A stretch of DNA of 25,489 nucleotides from CAZFCK01 sp964517355 (lineage in GTDB: Bacteria; Desulfobacterota; Desulfovibrionia; Desulfovibrionales; Desulfovibrionaceae): assembly GCA_964517355.1 (NCBI GenBank), contig CAZFCK010000042.1, positions 1-25,489 on the forward strand. Reading direction: 5' to 3'. Each line of letters begins with the position of its first letter. The first letter of the stretch is position 1. Below the pieces are notes generated by a model that saw only the letters and a program-made list of their open reading frames with translations, did no database searches and was not told the origin of the DNA. The position numbers and the translations under genes were made by a program. Positions 15,648-21,078 of the stretch are shown in pieces.

Positions 15648-15717
15648 AAGTTTAGGAAGGGGAGAGCGCGAGAGGGGAAAACCTTTTCAAAGGGTTTCCC
15701 CTCTCGCACTTTCCTTA
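15648..15717 (+). repeat. Dispersed hairpin-repeat family, full copy between lysR and selD
   Basis: The 28 bases at 15648-15675 recur at 25462-25489 with one mismatch. The copy folds into a long hairpin: GCGAGAGGGGAAA... at 15668 onward pairs with ...GGTTTCCCCTCTCGC ending near 15707, with one internal mismatch and a very short loop. It lies downstream of both convergent genes and could help terminate selD transcription, but there is no T tract on either side. It has no coding capacity. Confidence 0.7.
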
Positions 15718-15784
15718 TCCTCTGATTTTAGAAAAATACCCAGCATTTCGGATGGATATATACCGAATCCCGATTTGAGCCTAA

Positions 15785-16840
15785 TCACAAAAGTTCCAAG
15801 AGGGCGTGGGTGGGATCTTGGGGTTTTATCTCTCCGATATGGGCTGCGAGGTCGCCCCCATCTTCGAGCATGGTGCAAGCGGTGTTCAGTTGATTTTCAG
15901 GGACGGCCAGGACAAGGCCCCCCGAGGTTTGGGCGTCGAAGACCAGATCAGCCTTGATGGTGTCCACGGAGGGGGCAACATGCAGCAGTGAGTGGCAAAA
16001 AGTTTTATTCGCAAAGCTTCCGGCCGGTATCATGCCCATGGCTGCCAAATCCAGTGCTTGGGGGATGAAAGGAATGTTCTCCACGGAGAGAGCGGCGCGC
16101 ACATGCGACCCTTGCAGCATTTCCATGAGATGCCCCCCGAGGCCGAAACCGGTCACATCTGTTGCCGCTCGTAACTTGAGGGCCGTAATCACCGCGCCCG
16201 CTGTTTTGTTCAAGCGGCTTGCCCAGCGGTGCAGTTGTTTTTCCATTTCGTCGGAGCCTTCCCAATCTGCTTTGAGCGCCGTGGCCAGAACGCCGGTGCC
16301 CAATGGTTTTGTGAGCACCAACTGATCGCCGGGGCGCAGACCGGTGTTTGTGGAAAAATGTTCCGGATCCACGATTCCTGAAACCGCGAGCCCGTATTTC
16401 AGTTCTTCATCTTCTAGACTGTGCCCCCCGGCGAGAATGGCGCCGGCTTCGCGGATCTTATCCAAACCTCCAGCCAGCACCTCCGCAAGCAAGGATTTTG
16501 GAAGTGTTTTCAAGGGAAAGCAAAGAATGTTCATGGCGGTGTACGGCGTACCGCCCATGGCGTAGACGTCGGAGAGTGCGTTGGCGGCGGCAATTTGCCC
16601 GAACCAGAAGGGGTTGTTCACAATTGGAGTAAAGAAATCCACAGTTTGAATCAGGGCCTTACCTTCCGGAAAGCGCACGATCACAGCATCCTCATTGGCT
16701 TGTTGTCCAGCGAGGATACGTGGATCTGGTGGGGCGGTATCCAGCCCCAGGGTTTTTAGTGCCTGCTCCAGGTCCCCTGGAGGTAATTTAGCAGCTCAAC
16801 CAGCGGCCTTGACAGTTTGCACCAGTTTTTTATGCGACAT
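15785..16840 (-). CDS. selD: Selenide, water dikinase (selenophosphate synthetase), selenocysteine-containing
   Basis: SelD makes selenophosphate from selenide and ATP, the selenium donor for selenocysteine-tRNA. Read from ATG 16840 the frame is 351 aa if UGA at 16798-16796 (codon 15) is decoded as selenocysteine. That places Sec in AAGUAAKLPPG, where U15 and K18 align with catalytic C17 and K20 of E. coli SelD. A reading that stops at UGA would start at about residue 53 and lose the active site. Downstream motifs are normal: DFFTPIVNNPFWFGQIAAANALSD region, AILAGGHSLED, TDVTGFGLGGHLMEM, DAQTSGGLVLA. GGGAG (16855-16851) precedes the ATG by 10 nt. The gene ends with a second UGA as true stop (15787-15785). 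It converges on the lysR gene. Confidence 0.95.
16763..16798 (-). promoter_or_regulatory. Bacterial SECIS-like element directing UGA to selenocysteine in selD
   Basis: Just downstream of the in-frame UGA, CTCCAGG (16782-16776) and CCTGGAG (16772-16766) form a perfect 7-bp stem around GGA, or 6 bp around GGGAC. The G-rich apical loop begins about 19 nt after the UGA. A lower CTG/CAG pairing is also possible. Position, stem and a G in the loop agree with the general bacterial SECIS description bound by SelB. The folding was done by eye. Confidence 0.75.
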
Positions 16841-16863
16841 GGCGATCTTGCTCCCGTATCATT

Positions 16864-16900
16864 GTGTCTTATTATGAAATAATGCACCTAAGCACGTAAA
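16864..16900 (-). promoter_or_regulatory. Candidate selD promoter with overlapping dyad
   Basis: On the minus strand TTTACG (16900-16895) and CATAAT (16876-16871) are 18 nt apart, a weak -35 and a good -10. Transcription would start about 24 nt before the selD ATG. A dyad lies over the -10: outer arms GTG/CAC and inner arms TTATT/AATAA between 16864 and 16887. Such a site could be an operator, for example for the neighbouring LysR protein, but this is inference. Confidence 0.35.
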
Positions 16901-16963
16901 GACGCAAGGAGATGCTCCATCGTGATAGGTGTAGAGCAATTTGATAGGATGGGTTTATGCCAC

Positions 16964-16992
16964 TTGATAACAATGCATGATCCTGCTATTAG
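16964..16992 (+). promoter_or_regulatory. Candidate sigma-70 promoter upstream of tRNA-Leu
   Basis: TTGATA (16964-16969) and TATTAG (16987-16992) are separated by 17 nt. Transcription would start near 16999, about 52 nt before the tRNA. It matches the consensus at five of six and four of six positions. Confidence 0.45.
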
Positions 16993-17016
16993 AGTACGTT
17001 TACGAGGATGGCTATA

Positions 17017-17047
17017 GCCCGCTGCTGTTCGCAGCGCGGCGTTTTTT
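17017..17047 (+). terminator. Terminator-like hairpin immediately before tRNA-Leu
   Basis: GCC-CGCTGC (17017-17025) pairs with GCAGCG-c-GGC (17031-17040) with a TGTTC loop and one bulged C; after one G come six T (17042-17047). This has the form of an intrinsic terminator. No gene precedes it on the + strand, and the tRNA begins only 3 nt after the T run, so its role is unclear: attenuator, end of a small RNA, or processing signal. Confidence 0.6.
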
Positions 17048-17050
17048 CAT

Positions 17051-17134
17051 GCGAGAGTGGCGGAATTGGTAGACGCACTGGGTTTAGGGTCCAGCGGTAT
17101 ATCCGTGAGAGTTCGAGTCTCTCCTCTCGCACCA
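17051..17134 (+). tRNA. tRNA-Leu (anticodon UAG), CCA encoded
   Basis: GCGAGAG (17051-17057) pairs with CTCTCGC (17124-17130), followed by discriminator A and an encoded CCA. The anticodon stem CTGGG/TCCAG holds the loop TTTAGGG, giving anticodon TAG, which reads leucine CUN codons. A long variable arm (CGGTATATCCG) is present as expected for a class II tRNA, and the T loop TTCGAGT is standard. It lies between divergent selD and tig. Confidence 0.96.
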
Positions 17135-17243
17135 GTAATATCTTGCAGCAGAATCTCGCCCGGATAAGGGTAGAGCCGGCACGGATAGGCGCCATAATAA
17201 ATTTCAATTGCAAGGTTGCGTGTCATTTAAAGGAGTAAAACGC

Positions 17244-18575
17244 ATGGAGTATCAAATTGAAGAGCTTTCGCCTGTTAAACGCTCAGTCAAAGTAGAAGTG
17301 CCTGAAGAAGAAGTGCATGCCGCACTTGGCGCCACCATCGCCCTTTACCAGCGCCAGACCAATATGGACGGTTTTCGCAAGGGTAAAGTGCCTTCGTCCA
17401 TCATTGAAGGGCGCTTTAAGCAGCAGATATATACTGAAGCCACTACGGATTTGGTGAATACGCATATCAACCAGATTATGAACGAACTCAGAGTCAAGCC
17501 TGTCTCCAAGATCGACTATGACGGCGGAGAAATGGAGCGCGGTAAACCTTTTTCCTACACGCTTTCCTTTGAAGTCATGCCCGAGTTCGAGCTTCCCGAT
17601 TACGCAGGGATCGAGGTGGAAGAAGAAGAGCCTGAGGTCAATGAGTCGCAGGTGCAGGAAGTTTTTGACCGTATGCGCAGCCAGATGGCTGAGCTGGTTG
17701 AAATTTTAGATAAGCGTAAGCCCGTAGACGGGGATGTCGTGCAGGTCAATTTCGCTGCTTACGATTTGGATGGCACTGCCCTCCAAGGAATGCACGCCGA
17801 TAATTTTCAGTTGACACTGGGTGAAGGACAATCCTTGCCCGCGTTCGAAGACATTGTCAAAAAAATGGATATCGGCGAGGTCCTTGAAGAGGAAATGAGC
17901 TTTCCTGGAGACTTCCTGAATACGGATCTTGCCGGCAAGACTGTTCGCATGCAGGTGAAACTGCATAATATCAAAGAAAAGATCCTGCCGGAATTGACCG
18001 ATGAAATGGCGCAGCAGCTCGGAGGGTTCAAGGATCTGGAACAAATGGCCGATGCGGTGCGCAATTCCTATATGGAAAGCCGTAAGCAGCTCTACCGGTC
18101 TGTAGCGCAAAAGAGTGTGCTGGATAAACTTCTTGAGAAGATAGAATTCACTTTGCCCGAAAGCTTGGTGGAGAGCAATTTGCTCCGGTTGCTGCATGAT
18201 CAGCTCGACAAACTCGAGAAAAAGGGCAAAAGCCTGAAAGGGATCGGAAAAACGGAAGACGATCTCCGCGCGGAACTCAAGGAGCAGGCCGAGGATATGG
18301 CCAAGTCCGAAATTTTCCTGCTTACTGTCGCCCAGCGCGAACAGCTGGAAGTTTCCGAACAAGAGATCGATTTCTATTTCCGCCAGCTTGCGCAGCGTAT
18401 GGGGCAGGATTACAACCAGATTAAAAAATACCACATGGATAATGACTTGATTATTCCGGTGCATAATCGTTTGCTTGCCGATAAGGCCATGGAACTGCTT
18501 TATGGCAAGGCAACCATCACAAAAGTGCCGGCGAAAGAAGTTTCCCACCAAGAAGATCAAGCACCTCAAGAATAA
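17244..18575 (+). CDS. tig: Trigger factor (ribosome-associated chaperone and peptidyl-prolyl isomerase)
   Basis: From ATG 17244 the product is 443 aa. It binds L23 at the tunnel exit and shields new chains. The N-terminal ribosome-binding domain has the signature GFRKGKVP at residues 43-50; the FKBP-like isomerase domain spans about 155-245 (GDVVQVNFAAYDLDG); the helical C-terminal arms follow. AGGAG at 17231-17235 with an 8-nt spacer fixes the start, so an upstream extension of the frame to 17208 is not used. Its position before clpP and clpX is conserved in many bacteria and groups folding with degradation. Confidence 0.97.
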   Translation: MEYQIEELSPVKRSVKVEVPEEEVHAALGATIALYQRQTNMDGFRKGKVPSSIIEGRFKQQIYTEATTDLVNTHINQIMNELRVKPVSKIDYDGGEMERGKPFSYTLSFEVMPEFELPDYAGIEVEEEEPEVNESQVQEVFDRMRSQMAELVEILDKRKPVDGDVVQVNFAAYDLDGTALQGMHADNFQLTLGEGQSLPAFEDIVKKMDIGEVLEEEMSFPGDFLNTDLAGKTVRMQVKLHNIKEKILPELTDEMAQQLGGFKDLEQMADAVRNSYMESRKQLYRSVAQKSVLDKLLEKIEFTLPESLVESNLLRLLHDQLDKLEKKGKSLKGIGKTEDDLRAELKEQAEDMAKSEIFLLTVAQREQLEVSEQEIDFYFRQLAQRMGQDYNQIKKYHMDNDLIIPVHNRLLADKAMELLYGKATITKVPAKEVSHQEDQAPQE

Positions 18576-18581
18576 CACAAT

Positions 18582-18622
18582 AACCCGAGCCGCGGCGCGC
18601 GTGGCATGCCGCGGCTCGGGTT
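18582..18622 (+). terminator. Large GC-rich hairpin between tig and clpP (probable terminator)
   Basis: AACCCGAGCCGCGGC (18582-18596) pairs perfectly with GCCGCGGCTCGGGTT (18608-18622), a 15-bp stem with an 11-nt loop, extendable by T-G and two A-T pairs. It starts 6 nt after the tig stop. The following TGTTAT is only weakly T-rich, so termination may be partial, or the hairpin may stabilise the tig mRNA 3-prime end. Confidence 0.65.
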
Positions 18623-18860
18623 GTTATGCTGGCCCTGATTTTGCTAGAAAAAAACAACAGGCCCCGCAGGAATGTTTTTCCATGCCTCAGTCCGACGCTC
18701 TTTCGGCCGCAACCGTGTCAACCGCGCCGCAGCGTATTGATGCACAAATTTCCCGGAAGAATGCCGCAAGCTTATCTCCTACGCTGCATAGTGCCGAGAC
18801 ATCATGCGAGAGACGACACCTTTTTTGATTACGCTACGTTCCTGCGCAAAGCTTCCATAC

Positions 18861-18888
18861 TTGACGCTCGCGTGAGAAGTAGTATCTA
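18861..18888 (+). promoter_or_regulatory. Candidate clpP promoter
   Basis: TTGACG (18861-18866) and TATCTA (18883-18888) are separated by 16 nt, giving a start site about 45 nt before the clpP ATG. The sequence looks like a vegetative promoter; I did not see a clear heat-shock sigma factor pattern. The remainder of the 315-nt gap between the tig hairpin and clpP shows no gene I can support. Confidence 0.45.
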
Positions 18889-18937
18889 ATCATTAACAAA
18901 CAGGATCATCCGACACGCCTACACAAGGAGACATGTT

Positions 18938-19552
18938 ATGGAATGGGGCGCAGTGCCCATAGTGATTGAAACTACCGGACGCGCGGAACGGGCTTACGAT
19001 ATCTACTCCCGGCTTCTCAAGGATCGCATCATCTTGCTCGGTTCGCCTATCGACGATCATATCGCGAGTCTCGTCTGCGCACAGTTGCTTTTTCTTGAGT
19101 CGGAAAATCCGGAAAAGGAAATCAACCTGTATATCAATTCTCCCGGTGGCTCCGTGACCGCGGGCATGGCGATTTATGACACCATGCAGTATATTTCGGC
19201 GCCCGTGGCCACACTATGTCTGGGGCAGGCCGCTAGCATGGGCGCGTTGTTGCTCACCGCAGGAGCGCCCGGCATGCGTTATGCCTTGCCTCACAGCCGG
19301 ATAATGATCCACCAGGTGCTCGGAGGTTTTTCCGGACAAGCTACGGATATCGATATCCATGCCCGGGAAATACTGCGCATTAAGGAGACCTTGAACGGCA
19401 TTCTCGCCATCCACACAGGCAAGGACATTAAGAAAGTCACCAGGGATGCCGAGCGTGACAAGTTTTTCTCGGCCGAAGAAGCGAAAGATTACGGCCTGAT
19501 CGACGAGATCCTGGTTTCGAGAAAGGGCCAGGAACAAAGCAAAAGCGAATAG
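18938..19552 (+). CDS. clpP: ATP-dependent Clp protease proteolytic subunit
   Basis: The 204-aa product is a serine peptidase that forms the tetradecameric chamber of ClpXP. The catalytic triad is intact: S100 in GQAASMGALL, H125 in RIMIHQ and D174 in AERDKF, each offset by three from E. coli S97, H122 and D171. AAGGAG at 18925-18930 precedes ATG 18938; a nearby ATG at 18933 is out of frame. clpX follows after 10 nt, so the two are almost certainly co-transcribed. Confidence 0.97.
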   Translation: MEWGAVPIVIETTGRAERAYDIYSRLLKDRIILLGSPIDDHIASLVCAQLLFLESENPEKEINLYINSPGGSVTAGMAIYDTMQYISAPVATLCLGQAASMGALLLTAGAPGMRYALPHSRIMIHQVLGGFSGQATDIDIHAREILRIKETLNGILAIHTGKDIKKVTRDAERDKFFSAEEAKDYGLIDEILVSRKGQEQSKSE

Positions 19553-19562
19553 GTATAGAAGT

Positions 19563-20816
19563 ATGGCCAATAGGAACAAAGGCACTCCGTATGATCTGCA
19601 ATGCTCTTTTTGCGGTAAGAGCCAGGACGAAGTCCAGCGTCTTATCGCGGGACCTGAAGTGTACATCTGTGATAAGTGCGTTGCCTTGTGCAATGAAATT
19701 ATCGCACAGGAGAGCATAAACGAGGACATGCAGGAAGGACGGCTCCTCCCCCCTTCCGAGATCAAGGATAAGCTTGAAGAATTTGTCATTGGCCAATACA
19801 ACGCCAAGAAGATTCTTGCCGTGGCTGTCCACAATCACTACAAGCGGGTCTTTTTTTCCGGCAACATGCCGGACGATGTCGAGTTGGAAAAAAGCAACAT
19901 CCTGCTCGTCGGCCCCACGGGCTGCGGTAAAACCCTGCTGGCGAAAACACTGGCCCGGGCCCTCAAGGTTCCTTTTGCCATTGCGGACGCCACAACACTC
20001 ACCGAAGCCGGCTACGTGGGCGAGGATGTGGAAAACATCCTCGTGCAGCTGCTGCAAAACGCCGACTACGACATTGATGCCGCCTCCAAGGGAATTATCT
20101 ATATTGATGAAATAGATAAGATCGCGCGCAAAGGCGATAGCCCCTCCATTACCCGCGATGTGTCGGGAGAGGGCGTCCAGCAGGCTCTGTTGAAAATCAT
20201 CGAAGGTACCGAGGCCAATATTCCTCCCAAAGGGGGGCGCAAACACCCGCAGCAGGAGTTTATCCGGCTTAATACATCGAATATCCTGTTTATCATGGGT
20301 GGCGCCTTTATCGGACTTGAGAAAATCATCCAGCAACGTGTGGCGGGATCTTCTCTGGGATTCGGCGCGAAGATTACGAATCAATCTCAATTGTCGCTTT
20401 CCGAGATCTATTCCCAGGTGCACCCCATTGATCTGATTAAATTCGGATTGATTCCCGAATTTGTAGGACGTATCCCGGTGGTGACGCATGTGGAGGATCT
20501 GAGTGAAGAGGATCTTATCCGTATTCTCACAGAACCCCGGAACGCCCTGACAAAACAGTATCAAAAGCTCTTTGAGCTGGATAACGTGCGCTTGCGCTTC
20601 ACAAGCAACGCCTTGAAGGCCATTGCCCAGAAATCCATAGAACGTAAAACCGGGGCGCGCGGCCTGCGTAATGTCATGGAAACCGTCATGCTGGACATCA
20701 TGTACAATCTGCCTTCCATGACGGACGTGAAAGAGTGCGTGATCAATAAGAACGTGGTGGAAAAAGGCCTGGAGCCGCTCATGATTTATCACAACGAGGC
20801 CAAGACGGGTTCGTGA
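19563..20816 (+). CDS. clpX: ATP-dependent Clp protease ATP-binding subunit ClpX
   Basis: The 417-aa product unfolds substrates and feeds them to ClpP. The N-terminal zinc-binding domain uses C14, C17, C36 and C39; the AAA+ core has Walker A GPTGCGKT (117-124), pore loop GYVGED (150-155), Walker B IIYIDEIDK (178-186) and the RKH loop (GGRKHPQQE). The sensor 2 region is RGLRNVMETVMLD. The ribosome binding site before ATG 19563 is weak, consistent with coupling to clpP 10 nt upstream. Confidence 0.97.
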   Translation: MANRNKGTPYDLQCSFCGKSQDEVQRLIAGPEVYICDKCVALCNEIIAQESINEDMQEGRLLPPSEIKDKLEEFVIGQYNAKKILAVAVHNHYKRVFFSGNMPDDVELEKSNILLVGPTGCGKTLLAKTLARALKVPFAIADATTLTEAGYVGEDVENILVQLLQNADYDIDAASKGIIYIDEIDKIARKGDSPSITRDVSGEGVQQALLKIIEGTEANIPPKGGRKHPQQEFIRLNTSNILFIMGGAFIGLEKIIQQRVAGSSLGFGAKITNQSQLSLSEIYSQVHPIDLIKFGLIPEFVGRIPVVTHVEDLSEEDLIRILTEPRNALTKQYQKLFELDNVRLRFTSNALKAIAQKSIERKTGARGLRNVMETVMLDIMYNLPSMTDVKECVINKNVVEKGLEPLMIYHNEAKTGS

Positions 20817-20961
20817 TATTGCAAGGCCCCTGCGACACACCGCCTTATCCTTCTGTGAGTTGTGCGGACTTCAAGGCTGCGCTGCTCAAGAGCCCCTTGT
20901 ACAAAGCGCCGAAGCCCGGTCTTTATCCGGTGCGTCCGGCAATGATGTTTGCTGAAAACAT

Positions 20962-20999
20962 GACCCGCGATTTGACAACCATTTTGCGGGTCTTATCAT
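20962..20999 (+). promoter_or_regulatory. Candidate lon promoter with inverted repeat around the -35
   Basis: TTGACA (20972-20977) and TATCAT (20994-20999) are 16 nt apart, a strong vegetative-type promoter about 80 nt before the lon ATG. GACCCGC (20962-20968) and GCGGGTC (20986-20992) form a perfect 7-bp inverted repeat that flanks the -35 and reaches to 1 nt before the -10. It could be an operator or, as RNA, a weak hairpin at the end of the clpX transcript. The rest of the clpX-lon gap shows no firm gene. Confidence 0.55.
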
Positions 21000-21078
21000 A
21001 CCTGATAGCCCCCACCGTCCAGTAGAGCGAAAAACGTTTTGTTGGGGGTATAACAGTTTGGTATATCAGGAGAAGCGC

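Noticed and set aside
16694..16840. selD as a pseudogene broken by a stop codon
   Set aside because: The stop is UGA exactly at the catalytic Sec/Cys position, followed by a SECIS-like hairpin, and the rest of the frame is intact.
16344..16877. Plus-strand frames opposite selD
   Set aside because: The minus strand carries SelD with its conserved motifs throughout; the plus frames show nothing recognisable.
17121..17134. Possible attachment site at the tRNA-Leu 3-prime end, because CCTCTCGCAC also occurs in the repeat near 15699
   Set aside because: The match is only about 10 bases, there is no integrase or second tRNA fragment, and the intervening DNA is ordinary chromosome (selD).
18626..18889. 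87-codon plus-strand frame in the tig-clpP gap
   Set aside because: It has no ribosome binding site, runs over the clpP promoter and has an unremarkable composition.
19437..20840. 467-codon minus-strand frame opposite clpP and clpX
   Set aside because: It is a shadow of clpX codon bias and has no recognisable domain or ribosome binding site.
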